Assembly: GCF_000379125.1 (NCBI RefSeq)
Contig: NZ_KB900626.1
Span: 3,844,024 to 3,908,023 of the forward strand
Length of the DNA stretch: 64,000 bases
Direction: 5' to 3'
Origin: Methylosinus sp. LW4
GTDB lineage: Bacteria; Pseudomonadota; Alphaproteobacteria; Rhizobiales; Beijerinckiaceae
Shown one piece after another: positions 8,584 to 17,715 of this stretch; the stretch's first letter is position 1, and each line of letters opens with the position of its first letter. The notes below the pieces were generated by a model. That model did not search any database, was not told where the DNA came from, and worked only from the letters and a program-made list of their open reading frames with translations. Position numbers and translations under genes: made by a program.

Positions 8584-8684
8584 GACGTTTCCCCTTTAGT
8601 GTCTCTGCGCCTTTGCGGCGTCGGGGGAGATCATCCGCCCGCGCGGTCGGCGGCGCCAGAGGGGGGAACGCATGACGGAGCGAG

Positions 8685-8708
8685 AGGTGTCGCAAATTTG
8701 CGACACCT
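8685..8708. promoter_or_regulatory. Perfect 24-bp palindrome, candidate operator
   Basis: AGGTGTCGCAAA followed by its exact reverse complement. It lies 102 bases ahead of the aldehyde dehydrogenase start and just after the stop of the GAF-Fis regulator gene. No T-run follows on either strand, so an operator is more likely than a terminator. Binding by the adjacent regulator is inferred. Confidence 0.55.
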
Positions 8709-8718
8709 GCGGCGGTTT

Positions 8719-9729
8719 CTAATGTCCCTGCGACAATCCGAGCCGCCCGAGCTTGCGATGCAGAGTGGCGCGGCTGACGCCGAGCAGGCGCGCGGCGGCG
8801 GTCACATTGCCATTGGCGCGGGCGAGGGCGCGGCGAATGGCGCCGCGCTCGGCGTCTTCCAGCTCGCTTCGCTGCGGCTCTCCGTTCTGCAGCTCGGTCT
8901 CGCCGGCGCCGCTCAGCAGATCGGCCGCCGCCAGCTGCGCCGCTATGCGCGCATCGGTGACGCCGAGCTCGAGCCGCGCCGCGCGCGTCGCGCCGATGAC
9001 GAGATCGTGCCGATCGACGGCGATCAGCGAGGCCGAGTTTCGATCGGCCTGCGGCGAGAGCAGGATGCGCGCCTCGGCGAAAGCGCGGCGGAAGTTCAGC
9101 GCCTCTATCGTGCGCGCGGCGTCGACGACGGCGACGGAGAGCAGATTGGTCAGCCCGTCGGCCAAGGTCTCGCGGCAGGAGGAGACGTCGAGCGCCGCCG
9201 CCAGCCGTCCCAAATGATCGAAGATCGGCGCGGCGGTGCAGCTCAGCCCGGTGTTCTGGGCATGAAAATGCTGGTCGCGATGGATCGTCAGCGCGCGCTC
9301 CTCGACGATGCAGGCGCCGATGGCGTTGGTGCCCTGATGCGCCTCGCTCCATCGCGCGCCGGTCCGCAATCCGCGCCGGTCGAAAATCTCGGCGTCCGCA
9401 GGGGCGCCGCGGCGCTCCAGCGGAACGCCGCGCGCATCGGCCAGAAGAACGCAGCAGCCGAGATCGCCTATGGCGGCCGAGAGCCGCTCCATCACGCTCT
9501 GCGCGACGCGCGCCAGCGGCTCCAGCCTCTCGCGCGACTCGCGCAATTCGGCGGCGGTGAGAATGGCGGGCGCGAGGCTCGCCGCCGGATCGAGCTTATG
9601 CAGCGTGACGCAGCGGCGCCAGGAGGCGGCGACCGCCGAGCGCGCCGGCGCGGTCTCGTCCGCGACCACCGAGCGCACGCGGTCCAAATGCGAATTGGCC
9701 AAATGCGAATTGGCGATGTCTCCGCTCAT
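8719..9729 (-). CDS. GAF-domain/Fis-HTH regulator lacking the sigma-54 AAA+ domain
   Basis: A 336-residue protein. Its N-terminal 230 residues resemble AcoR-type activators (VAASWRRC at the start, a GAF domain with HQGTNAIGACIVEERAL..RDQHF, and the segment LSCTAAPIFDHLGRLAAALDVS). The C-terminus is a Fis helix-turn-helix (AIRRALARANGNVTAAARLLGVSRATLHRKL). There is no Walker A or GAFTGA motif: the central AAA+ module is missing and not simply frame-shifted. It probably senses a small molecule and controls the adjacent aldehyde dehydrogenase gene by a route other than ATP-driven sigma-54 activation. A 15-bp tandem duplication near the start gives the peptide ANSHLANSHL. Confidence 0.82.
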   Translation of the reverse strand: MSGDIANSHLANSHLDRVRSVVADETAPARSAVAASWRRCVTLHKLDPAASLAPAILTAAELRESRERLEPLARVAQSVMERLSAAIGDLGCCVLLADARGVPLERRGAPADAEIFDRRGLRTGARWSEAHQGTNAIGACIVEERALTIHRDQHFHAQNTGLSCTAAPIFDHLGRLAAALDVSSCRETLADGLTNLLSVAVVDAARTIEALNFRRAFAEARILLSPQADRNSASLIAVDRHDLVIGATRAARLELGVTDARIAAQLAAADLLSGAGETELQNGEPQRSELEDAERGAIRRALARANGNVTAAARLLGVSRATLHRKLGRLGLSQGH

Positions 9730-10108
9730 GCGAAGCTCCCTTTGTCGCCGAGACTATAGAGGGAAAGCGCGCCCGGCGCACGCGTCGCCGCGTCGCATTC
9801 CGGCCGGCGAGATTATGCGAAGGATTTACGAAAATCTTTACTATATTGCGGCGTAATTCACCGCCATGGTCAGTGAAGCTCGCGTTGGTCGAACCGCAAG
9901 GTTCGAGAAGTCGAGCTCGCGAATACTTGCGCTGAAGCTACGTAGCGCGGACAAAAAACCGCCAAATTGTAACTTCAGTTTCTCGAACAATGCTCGGGAT
10001 CGGAGAGAAGAAGCTTCGTTCCGGGCGCGTGTGGCGTAGTCGAGCGGCTCGCTCTTGGAGACGCTTCGACAGTGTGCGTAACGGAAGTCCTTCCGAAAGT
10101 GGGGGTGG
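9730..10108. other. Intergenic region between divergent genes
   Basis: About 380 bases between the GAF-Fis regulator and the DUF2778 gene. Locally it is less GC-rich than the flanks around 9820-9990. No gene, tRNA or strong terminator was found. It must hold the two divergent promoters, but no convincing -35/-10 pair was identified by eye. Confidence 0.4.
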
Positions 10109-11143
10109 ATGCGTAAGAATCCCGGTGAACGATGCTCTTCCAATTCATTGCCTCGCCGTGAAATCTCTCGCCGCATTCTGCTCTCGACTCTTTTTCTCGC
10201 CGGCGCCCTCACCGTGGGCGGTCTGGCGGGTCTCGCGATGCGCAGCGCCGAGCAGAAGCCCGAGCCGCCCGCAGCCGCCGCGCTCACGATAGACAGCCCC
10301 GAGGAGACGACGGCCTCGATCGAGTCGCCCTCCTTCTCCATTCCCTTCGGCGTGCTGGTCGGCGATCTGCGCTCCCATGCGGCGCCCAAGACGGTGGTCG
10401 CCGCGCTCGAGGCGCCGAAATCCCTGCCGACGCCTCCGCTGGCGCCCGTGGCCGCGCCGACGCCGCCCGCCCGCAAGGACGCGGGCCTCGAGCAGCAGGT
10501 CGCGGAAGAGGAAGAAGACAGCGCGCCGCTGCCGCCGCCGCGCCCCTCCGAATTCGGCCTGCGCGTCCATCTGCCCACCATTCGCAGCGCGCGCAAGACC
10601 GCCTCCGCGTCGTCCGCGGAAGAGGAGAGCAGCCCCTCCTTCTTCGAGAAAGTCTTCGGCCCGCTGCGGCCCACCGGCAAGGCGCTCGCCTATGCTGCGC
10701 CGGAGACCGGGCTCTTCGACGGTCTGCGCAATGTGACGCGCAGCAATCCGACGACGGCCTATGACAATCAGACCGCCGTCTATGACATCAGCGCGCATAC
10801 GGTCTATCTGCCGGACGGCACGCGTCTCGAGGCGCATTCGGGCCTCGGCGACAAATTCGACGATCCGCGCTTCGCCCATGTGCGCATGCGCGGCGTCACG
10901 CCGCCGCATACTTACGATCTCACCTTCCGCGAGAGCCTGTTCCATGGCGTGCGCGCGATCCGCTTGACGCCGGTCGGCGGCGAGGGCGCGATCTTCGGCC
11001 GCGCCGGCCTGCTCGCGCATACTTACATGCTCGGCCCGCGCGGCGACTCCAATGGCTGCGTGTCGTTCAAGAATTACGCCGCCTTCCTGCGCGCTTTCGA
11101 GCGCGGCGAGATCAAGCGTCTCGTCGTCGTCGGCAAGCTGTAA
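10109..11143 (+). CDS. DUF2778 (Tlde1-like) L,D-transpeptidase-fold protein, membrane anchored
   Basis: A 344-residue protein. It has an N-terminal anchor (about residues 22-43: ILLSTLFLAGALTVGGLAGL), a long Pro/Ala/Glu-rich linker (45-165), and a C-terminal DUF2778 domain. That domain carries the probable catalytic segment HTYMLGPRGDSNGCVSFKNY (His, Ser and Cys in the L,D-transpeptidase-like arrangement). DUF2778 includes the Salmonella type VI effector Tlde1, which cuts and exchanges peptidoglycan peptides. Here there is no secretion cluster, and the domain is tethered to the inner membrane, so a cell-wall housekeeping role in the periplasm is more likely. GGGGG lies about 5 bases before the ATG. 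Confidence 0.75.
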   Translation: MRKNPGERCSSNSLPRREISRRILLSTLFLAGALTVGGLAGLAMRSAEQKPEPPAAAALTIDSPEETTASIESPSFSIPFGVLVGDLRSHAAPKTVVAALEAPKSLPTPPLAPVAAPTPPARKDAGLEQQVAEEEEDSAPLPPPRPSEFGLRVHLPTIRSARKTASASSAEEESSPSFFEKVFGPLRPTGKALAYAAPETGLFDGLRNVTRSNPTTAYDNQTAVYDISAHTVYLPDGTRLEAHSGLGDKFDDPRFAHVRMRGVTPPHTYDLTFRESLFHGVRAIRLTPVGGEGAIFGRAGLLAHTYMLGPRGDSNGCVSFKNYAAFLRAFERGEIKRLVVVGKL

Positions 11144-11160
11144 GCAAAAGCAACGCTCTC

Positions 11161-11278
11161 CCCTCATGCTGAGGAGGTCGCGAAGCGGCCGTCTCGAAGC
11201 ACGAGGGGGGTCCAGAAGGCGTCGCGTGAAATTTCCCTCGTGCTTCGAGACGCGCCTTTCAGGCGCTCGGCATGAGGG
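11161..11278. repeat. Imperfect inverted repeat, interspersed palindromic type
   Basis: Two arms of about 45 bases, each beginning CCCTC. The left arm is 11161-11207 and the right arm 11235-11278; they pair over CCCTCATG...CGAAGCACGAGGG. The element lies between convergent genes and could act as a bidirectional terminator, but has no T-run. The structure resembles the dispersed REP-like elements common in alphaproteobacteria. Confidence 0.6.
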
Positions 11279-11314
11279 AAATTTCATTTCGATCGTTCCC
11301 GCGTCCGAAATCCC

Positions 11315-12130
11315 TTACAATTTCTTCGGCTCGTCGAAGGCGGGCAGATTGCGGCAGCCGAGCGCGCCATATTCCTCGACGCGCTTGCGCGCGCCCGGCG
11401 TGCCGCGCCGCGTCGGATCGAGCGCGATCCAGGAAAACAGCGTGAAGGCCGCGTCGCAAGGCTTGCCCACGGCGACATAGGCGTTGGCCAGCTCGACGAA
11501 TAATCGCTCATGCACTTTGGCGCGATCGTGGAACAATTCGATCGCCGTCTTATATTCGCCGATCGCCGCGTCATAGCGCTTGGCCGCGAACAGCGTCCGC
11601 GCGCGCAGATAATGAAAATCCGGCTGGATCGGCTGCTCGGAGATCAGCGCGTCGGCGATCTTCAGCGCGCCCTCCGCATCGCCGATGCGCAGGAACAATT
11701 CGCCGGCGCGGCCCTTCTCGATCGCGCTGTCCGGGCAGGCCGCCGCGAAGCCGCTGTAGCCGCGCGCGGCGACGCGCTCCTCGCCTTCGACGATCAGCGC
11801 CTCGGCGAGAGCGGCGATCGCGCGCTTGTCGCAGGGCTCGCGCAAAAGCTTGGCGAGCGGCGCGGAGATTTTGGGCGAGGCGACGAGGCCCGCCCGCAAA
11901 GGCTCCATCTCGAGCCGGGCGTAGAGGGGCGCATATTCGTCGGCCGGGGTCGGCGCGCCGACGGCTTCCGCCGCCGTATAGGCCTCGCGGCGCAGAAAAT
12001 CGCCGAGCTCGGGCGCGACGACGACAGCGAGCCCGAGCGCCGCGGAAATCGCGACCAGCGCGCCGATCCAGACGCGGCTCCTTTCCGGCGAAGGCGGCGG
12101 GGCGATGCGGTCCCCGCGGTCGATCTCCAT
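11315..12130 (-). CDS. Membrane-anchored tetratricopeptide-type protein, unknown
   Basis: A 271-residue protein. It has a basic, Pro-rich N-terminus, one membrane segment (about 19-42: RVWIGALVAISAALGLAVVV) and a C-terminal array of helical repeats (AGELFLRIGDAEGALKIADAL, YLRARTLFAAKRYDAAIGEY, ELANAYVAVGKPCDAAFTLF) that reads as three TPR-like units. It probably faces the periplasm as a scaffold. It lies 87 bases downstream of addA on the same strand, where trxA is often found in related genomes. No specific function is assigned. Confidence 0.65.
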   Translation of the reverse strand: MEIDRGDRIAPPPSPERSRVWIGALVAISAALGLAVVVAPELGDFLRREAYTAAEAVGAPTPADEYAPLYARLEMEPLRAGLVASPKISAPLAKLLREPCDKRAIAALAEALIVEGEERVAARGYSGFAAACPDSAIEKGRAGELFLRIGDAEGALKIADALISEQPIQPDFHYLRARTLFAAKRYDAAIGEYKTAIELFHDRAKVHERLFVELANAYVAVGKPCDAAFTLFSWIALDPTRRGTPGARKRVEEYGALGCRNLPAFDEPKKL

Positions 12131-12217
12131 GGTCTATCGTCCCAATGCGCGCGTCGACAATTGTGACGAAAGCTAGCGTGAAATCGCGGCGAAAGCGCGT
12201 CCGGCTTTTCCCTCGTC

Positions 12218-15200
12218 TCAAACCTCCCGCAAAATCTCCTCCAGCGCGGCGTCCAGCGCCTCGGGCTCCGGCTCCTCTATCGTCGCGCTCTGCGTGAAGA
12301 TCAGCGCGCAGCGCACATTTTTGTGCGGATAGAGCCGCCGCGCCGCGGCGCGATAGACGGCGAGCTGGCGCAATTGCGCGGGCGTCGCCGGATGGCGCGG
12401 CGCGCCGGTCTTGAAATCGGCGACGATGACGTCGGTTTCCGTCTCGGCGAGCCGGTCGATGCGGCCGCAAATGGCGATCTCGCCGCGCGGGCTGTCGAGC
12501 TTCGCGACGATCTCCACCTCCGGCGCCGAGCCCGGGCCGAATAAAGGCGCGAGCGAGGCGTGGTCGATCACCGCGAGCACGGCGGCGACGAGCCCCTGGC
12601 GCTGCGCGGCGTCGAGCGGGGCGGCGCGCAGCTCCAGAAAGCGCAGCGCGGCCTCGACGCGCCGCTCCGGCGGCGTGTCCGGCAGGCGTTGCAGCAGCGC
12701 ATGGGTGAGCCGGCCGACCAGCAGACGCTCGCGGTCGCGCCGCGTCGGCGCTGCGGTCTCCTCGCCGGCGAAAGGATCGGCAGCCGCCAGCGCCGTCGCC
12801 GGCCGCAAGGGCGGGGCCGGCGCGCGCTCCTCCGGCGCCGGCGCGCGCGCATAAAGTGGGACGATGATCGGCTCGGCCTCTCGCGTCTCTTTCGCGGCTG
12901 TCGCGCCATGCGCCGTGACGCCATAGCGCAAAATCTGCTTCGTCTCGTCCAGCGGGTCCGGCGCGCTGTCGCAGGCGGGCTCGAGCGCGTTGCGGATCGC
13001 GTCGTACCAGCAGCCGGCGCCGCGCCCCGCCGGCCCATGGAAGCCGCCGACATAGAGCCGCTCCTCGGCGCGCGTCAGCGCCACATAGAGCAGCCTGCGA
13101 TGCTCCTCTCGCGCCGCCTCGCGCAGCGCCTCGCGGGCGTCGGCGACGGCGGGCGGATCGGCGGCCATAGCGCCGGACCAGACCAGCGTCGCGCCGTCGT
13201 CCTCGCCGAGCCGGAATATCTTCGGATCGTGCCGGCCGGAGGGGCCGCCGCACGTATCCGGCAGAAAGACGATCTTCGCCTCCAGGCCCTTGGAGGCGTG
13301 CACGGTCATCACGCGCACGGCGTCGCCGGCCGCCTCCATGTCGCGCTTGACGGAGAGTTGCAGGCTCTCGACGCTCGCCAAAAATCCGGCGAGACCCTGC
13401 GCCTGCTCGCGCTCGAAGGTGAGCGCGAGGCGCAAGAATTCGTCGATCGCGTCATTGGCTTCCTGGCCGAGCCGGCCGACCAGTTTTTCGCGGCCGCCGC
13501 CGGCGCTGAGAATATGGCTGTAGAAATCGAATGGCGCGCGCGTGCGCGCCTCGCGCGCCCAAGCTTCGACGCGCGCCGCCGCCTCTCTATGCGCCGGCTC
13601 CGGCGAGGCGGCGAGCGCATCGATGAGCGCGCCTTCGCGCTTGGGCGCGAGGGCGATGAGATCATCATCGGTGAAGCCGAAGAGCGGCGATTTCAGCAGC
13701 GTCGCCAGAGTGAGATCATCCTCGCGCAGCAGCGCGACGCGGCCGAGCGCGACGAGGTCCATCACCGCAATATGGCCGGAGAGATCGAGACGATCGGCGC
13801 CGGCGACGGGAATCGCCTCCGCCTTCAGCGCGCGAATGACGCCTTCGAAAAAAGCGTCGCGCTTGCGCACCAATATCATCACATCGCCGGGCCGCACGGG
13901 GCGCATCGCGCCTCTGTCCTCGACGCATTCGCCATTCTGCGGCGCGAGCAGGGCCATCACCTTGCGCGCGATCTTTCGCGCGAGCCGCGCAGGCGGGCCG
14001 GCCTCGTTCACATAATCGAGCGGCAGGCGCCAATCCTCCGGCGTCTCCGCGCCCTGGGACGATTCCGGCTCCCATATCTCGACGAGGCCGGACACGTCGC
14101 TCTTCCACGCCTCATGCACGGGCGCGGGCTCCTCGCGATCCGCCGCGAGGCCGCGCCTGTTCTCCTCGACGGAGAAGACGATATCCACCGCGCCGAGCAC
14201 TTGCGGCGAGGAGCGGAAGGAGCGCGTCAGCCGCACAGGCTCGAAGCGGAGCTCGGCGTCGCGGAAACGGCGCTCGAAATCGCGGCGCATGGCGTCGAAT
14301 TTCTCCGGCGCGGCGCCTTGAAAGGAGAAGATCGATTGCTTCTCGTCGCCCACGGCGAAAAAGGTGCGGATGCGCCGCGTGGCGCCGGCGCCGGCGCAGA
14401 ATTCATCGGCGAGCGCGGCCAATATGTCCCATTGCGCCGCGCTCGTGTCCTGCGCCTCATCGACGAGAATATGATCGATGCGCGAATCGAGCTTGTAGAG
14501 CACCCAGGACGGGCTCGAGCTTTGAAACAGCCGGCGCGTGCGCTCGATGAGATCGTCGAAATCGAAGAGGCCACGATTGCTCTTCATCCGCTCATAGGCC
14601 GAGAGAATGGCGTCGCCGATCCGCGCCAGCGCTATGGAGCGATCGAATGCGGCGGCGGCCTTGCGCTTTTCCACCAGCGCGACGAGCCGATCGCGCTCCT
14701 CCTCGAGCCGCGCCAGCAACGCCGGCTGCTGCTTTTGCAAAGCGGCGGAAATGATCTTCTGCTTGCCGAGCCCGCGCGGCTCGCCATCCTTCTTGAAGAA
14801 GACCGCCAAATACTCTTCGACACACGCCGAATGTCGATCGCTCGCGCCCCCTCTCCCGCGCAGCGGGGGAGGGCCGGGGAGGGGGCCTGCCAGACCCGCG
14901 GCGAGCATCAATTGCGTCGCGAGCTTTCCATCATTCGCGCCGCCGCCGCGCAGCGCTTGCGCGATTCCATTCCAATCGCGCGGCGCTATCCCGCCCTCGA
15001 TAATCGCCCGCTCCACCGCCTCGAGCGTCTCGCCTTCGCGCAGCCCCAAGCGCTCGCGCAGCAATTCCGCATAATCGCCGGAAGAGAGATTGCGATGCGC
15101 CGCCCTATGGCCGAGCAATTCCGCGATCAGCTCGTCGAAGCCGCCGCCGGAGCAGAGCCGCGACACCGTCTCCAGCGCCGCGCGCAATTCGCCTTCGTCC

Positions 15201-15718
15201 AGCACGGCGCGGGCGAGCGTTTGCCGCCGCGCGCGCTCCAAAAGCTCGGCGCGCTCGAGATCGTCGAGCACGCGGAAGGACGCCGCGACATTGGCCTCGA
15301 AGGGAAAGAGATGCAGAATCCTTTCACAAAAAGCGTGGATGGTCTGAATCTTCAGCCCGCCCGGCGTCTCCACTGTGCGCGCGAATAGGCGCCGCGCGAA
15401 GACGAGCTCCGCGCGCGAGGGCTGCGGCGCGCCGGTGGCGAGAATCGCGGCGGTCAGCGCCTCATCGTCGAGCAGCGCCCAGCCGGCGAGAATATCGAAA
15501 ATGCGCGCCGCCATATTTGCGGCCGCGGCCTTTGTGTAGGTGAGGCACAATATGCGCGAGGGCGGCGCGCCGGCGAGCAGCAGACGCACCACGCGCTGCG
15601 ATAGAACATGCGTCTTGCCCGAGCCCGCATGGGCCGCCACCCAGGCCGATTGCGCGGGGTCGGAAGCGGTCCGCTGCCGTTCCCGCGTGTCCTTGGCGAT
15701 GGGGCGTCTGTCGCTCAT
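12218..15718 (-). CDS. addA: Double-strand break repair helicase-nuclease AddA
   Basis: The 1166-residue UvrD-like subunit of AddAB, which processes double-strand DNA ends for RecA-dependent repair. It shows Walker A in AHAGSGKTHVLSQRVVRLLL (about 30-50), LCLTYTKAAAANMAARI, helicase motif II ILVDEAQDTSAAQWDIL, the motif IV-VI region VHASKGLEAKIVFLPDT and YVALTRAEERLYVGG, and a C-terminal PD-(D/E)xK nuclease with VADFKTGAPR. Residues near AGPLPGPPPLRGRGG are encoded by an inserted palindromic repeat (14846-14888) and interrupt a segment that otherwise runs into EEYLAVFFKKDGEPRG. Its partner addB lies 4 kb upstream instead of adjacent, separated by an MFS gene, a MerR gene and repeats. Confidence 0.95.
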   Translation of the reverse strand: MSDRRPIAKDTRERQRTASDPAQSAWVAAHAGSGKTHVLSQRVVRLLLAGAPPSRILCLTYTKAAAANMAARIFDILAGWALLDDEALTAAILATGAPQPSRAELVFARRLFARTVETPGGLKIQTIHAFCERILHLFPFEANVAASFRVLDDLERAELLERARRQTLARAVLDEGELRAALETVSRLCSGGGFDELIAELLGHRAAHRNLSSGDYAELLRERLGLREGETLEAVERAIIEGGIAPRDWNGIAQALRGGGANDGKLATQLMLAAGLAGPLPGPPPLRGRGGASDRHSACVEEYLAVFFKKDGEPRGLGKQKIISAALQKQQPALLARLEEERDRLVALVEKRKAAAAFDRSIALARIGDAILSAYERMKSNRGLFDFDDLIERTRRLFQSSSPSWVLYKLDSRIDHILVDEAQDTSAAQWDILAALADEFCAGAGATRRIRTFFAVGDEKQSIFSFQGAAPEKFDAMRRDFERRFRDAELRFEPVRLTRSFRSSPQVLGAVDIVFSVEENRRGLAADREEPAPVHEAWKSDVSGLVEIWEPESSQGAETPEDWRLPLDYVNEAGPPARLARKIARKVMALLAPQNGECVEDRGAMRPVRPGDVMILVRKRDAFFEGVIRALKAEAIPVAGADRLDLSGHIAVMDLVALGRVALLREDDLTLATLLKSPLFGFTDDDLIALAPKREGALIDALAASPEPAHREAAARVEAWAREARTRAPFDFYSHILSAGGGREKLVGRLGQEANDAIDEFLRLALTFEREQAQGLAGFLASVESLQLSVKRDMEAAGDAVRVMTVHASKGLEAKIVFLPDTCGGPSGRHDPKIFRLGEDDGATLVWSGAMAADPPAVADAREALREAAREEHRRLLYVALTRAEERLYVGGFHGPAGRGAGCWYDAIRNALEPACDSAPDPLDETKQILRYGVTAHGATAAKETREAEPIIVPLYARAPAPEERAPAPPLRPATALAAADPFAGEETAAPTRRDRERLLVGRLTHALLQRLPDTPPERRVEAALRFLELRAAPLDAAQRQGLVAAVLAVIDHASLAPLFGPGSAPEVEIVAKLDSPRGEIAICGRIDRLAETETDVIVADFKTGAPRHPATPAQLRQLAVYRAAARRLYPHKNVRCALIFTQSATIEEPEPEALDAALEEILREV
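14846..14888. repeat. GC-rich palindromic repeat inside the addA reading frame
   Basis: A segment beginning GCCCCCTCTCCCGCGCAGCG. It matches the two intergenic copies at about 28150-28200 (opposite orientation) and 28236-28284 (same orientation) over about 40 bases with only a few differences. It sits wholly within addA and is translated in frame, adding roughly 15-20 residues rich in Gly and Pro. The repeat identity is seen directly; insertion as a mobile palindromic element is inferred. Confidence 0.75.
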
Positions 15719-15749
15719 CCAATTTCCATTCAGAGCGAAGGAAAGCGCT

Positions 15750-17150
15750 CTAAGGCGATGTCTTCTCGATATTCTCGGCCACGACCTCGTCGATCATGCT
15801 GTCGAGATCGGTCGCCTTCGTCTCTTTGGTGAAGAGGAGCGCGATGATCGTCGAGGCGCCGAGCGCGGCGAGATAGAGGCCGACCGATTCCGCTCCGTAA
15901 TTTTGCGCGATCCATGTCGCCACAAAGGGCGTCAGCGCCGCGCCGAGTATCGACGCGAGATTATAGGAGACGCCCGAGCCCGTATAGCGCGTGTTGGTGG
16001 GGAAAAGCTCCGGCAATATCGCCGACATGGGCCCGAAGGTGAGGCCCATCAGCGACATGCCTATGCTGAGGAAAACCAATATGAGCCCGTGATTGGCGCT
16101 CTCGCCCGTGCCGATGAGATCCTTGGAGAGGAAGAAGCGGAAGGAGAGGCCGAACAGCACGATGCCGCTCGTCACGATCAGCAGCAGCTTGCGGCGGCCG
16201 ATCCTGTCGGCGAGATGCCCCGAGACGGGGATGAAGCCGGCGAAGAACAGCACCGAAATGAGCTGCAGCACGAGAAAATCGCGATAGCCTATGCCGAGAT
16301 TGCCGAGCGCGACCTTGCCGATGCCATAGGACAAAATCCATGTCGTCATCAGATAGAAGAGACCATAGGTCGCGACCATGATGAAAGTGCCGAGCAAAAG
16401 CTCTTTCGCATTGTTGCGGAACACATGGGCGAGCGGCGATTTCAATTTCTCGCCGCGCTCCAATGCGCGCGCGAAGACCGGCGTCTCATGCAGCTTCAAG
16501 CGCACATAGAGGCCGAGCGTGACGAGCAGAATGGAGAGCAGAAAGGGCAGGCGCCAGCCCCAGGCGAGGAAATGCTCGTCCGGCGTCGCGCGCGTCGAAT
16601 CGAAGGCGAAGAGAATGGTGAGCGTAAGGAAGAATCCATTGGCGAGAATGAATCCGAAAGGCGCGCCGAGCTGCGGCCACATGGCGGCCCAGGCGCGCTT
16701 GCCCTTATCGGCGGTTTCGGTGGCGAGCAGCGCCGCGCCGGACCATTCGCCGCCGAGGCCGACGCCCTGGCTGAAACGGAAAATAGTGAGCAGGACTGGC
16801 GCGAACAGGCCGATCTGATGATAGGTCGGCAGAAGGCCGATGGCGAAAGTGGCGAGGCCCATCAGCAGCAGCGAGCCGACGAGCGTCGCCTTGCGCCCGA
16901 CGCGATCGCCGAAATGGCCGAAGAGGACGGAGCCGATCGGCCGCGCGACAAAGGCGACGCCGAATGTCGCCATGGAGGCGAGCAGCGCTGCGCTGCCCGC
17001 GCCGGCGGGGAAGAACAAGAGCGGAAACACCGACACGGCGGCGGTGGCGTAGATGTAGAAATCGAAGAATTCGATCGTCGTGCCGACGAGGCTCGCGAAG
17101 ATGATGCGATTGCGATAGCGATAGCTTTTATCCGACCCTTCGAGAGCCAT
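15750..17150 (-). CDS. MFS metabolite:proton symporter (MHS family)
   Basis: A 466-residue, 12-helix inner-membrane carrier. It opens MALEGSDKSYRYRNRIIFAS and continues GTTIEFFDFYIYATAAVSVF, typical of the metabolite:H+ symporter family (ShiA, ProP, KgtP). Further motifs are FVARPIGSVLFGHFGDRVGRK (loop 2-3), RFSQGVGLGGEWSGAALLATE, and GHLADRIGRRKLLL in the second half. The likely substrate is an organic acid or an osmolyte such as a betaine; the sequence does not decide. The start at 17150 avoids a non-conserved basic extension. The gene lies between addB and addA and is followed after 31 bases by addA. Confidence 0.85.
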   Translation of the reverse strand: MALEGSDKSYRYRNRIIFASLVGTTIEFFDFYIYATAAVSVFPLLFFPAGAGSAALLASMATFGVAFVARPIGSVLFGHFGDRVGRKATLVGSLLLMGLATFAIGLLPTYHQIGLFAPVLLTIFRFSQGVGLGGEWSGAALLATETADKGKRAWAAMWPQLGAPFGFILANGFFLTLTILFAFDSTRATPDEHFLAWGWRLPFLLSILLVTLGLYVRLKLHETPVFARALERGEKLKSPLAHVFRNNAKELLLGTFIMVATYGLFYLMTTWILSYGIGKVALGNLGIGYRDFLVLQLISVLFFAGFIPVSGHLADRIGRRKLLLIVTSGIVLFGLSFRFFLSKDLIGTGESANHGLILVFLSIGMSLMGLTFGPMSAILPELFPTNTRYTGSGVSYNLASILGAALTPFVATWIAQNYGAESVGLYLAALGASTIIALLFTKETKATDLDSMIDEVVAENIEKTSP

Positions 17151-17291
17151 TTTCAAATTCCTCGCCCATGTTCGAATGCTGCGCGTCGATCCGGCGTTTA
17201 TGAGGATCGAAGGCCGTTTCGGGAAACCATACAAGAAATGTAGTTTGACCGCTATCGAAGGCGGTCGCCGCCCCCGGCTCCGATCTTTTGC

Positions 17292-17640
17292 TTAGCGAGA
17301 CGTGAATCTTCGGCTGCGCGGCGTCGTCCCGAAGCGGGAAGAATGGCACGAGAGGTGGACAAAGCCCGTCCGAATCGGGGGTGCCGAAAATCGGCGGCCG
17401 ATTCTTTGCCGAAACGTCAAGAAGTGTGGTGAAGACTTCGTGTCCTCGATTTTCATTCGTCGCCATGCGCGATGCGCGGGAAGCCGCGTCGATAGGCTTA
17501 GCCGAAAGTGAATCCGATGACCGTGTCCGTCGTCCCGAAGTGAGAGCGGCGGCACGAGGCGAGAACAATACAAGTCCGAATCGGGAGCGTCGAAAATCGG
17601 CCGCCGATTCCTTGCCGAAGCGTCAATCATCATGGTGAAC
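17292..17640. repeat. Two diverged copies of the 195-bp repeat family
   Basis: Two units starting near 17292 and 17498, both with CTTAGC...GTGAAT, GTCCGAATCGGG and GCCGATTC...TTGCCGAA. They share these blocks with the tandem array at 18950-19680 but are more diverged and about 206 bases apart. They fill the gap between the MFS and MerR genes. Open frames across them are a by-product of the repeat and are not annotated as genes. Confidence 0.6.
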
Positions 17641-17715
17641 GCCGCGTCTCGGCCGCGACCACGCCGCGGTCGCCGTGGCCGCGCCGCCGTCCTGGCGGCG
17701 CGGCTCAAGCGCCTC

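Noticed and set aside
7126..9759. 877-codon plus-strand frame across aldehyde dehydrogenase and regulator
   Set aside because: It runs through two clear minus-strand genes and their gap; typical GC-rich antisense frame.
10109..11143. Type VI secretion effector (Tlde1-like) with immunity gene
   Set aside because: The protein has its own membrane anchor, and no immunity gene or secretion component lies nearby.
12560..15388. 942-codon plus-strand frame over addA
   Set aside because: Antisense of AddA, whose helicase motifs are intact on the minus strand.
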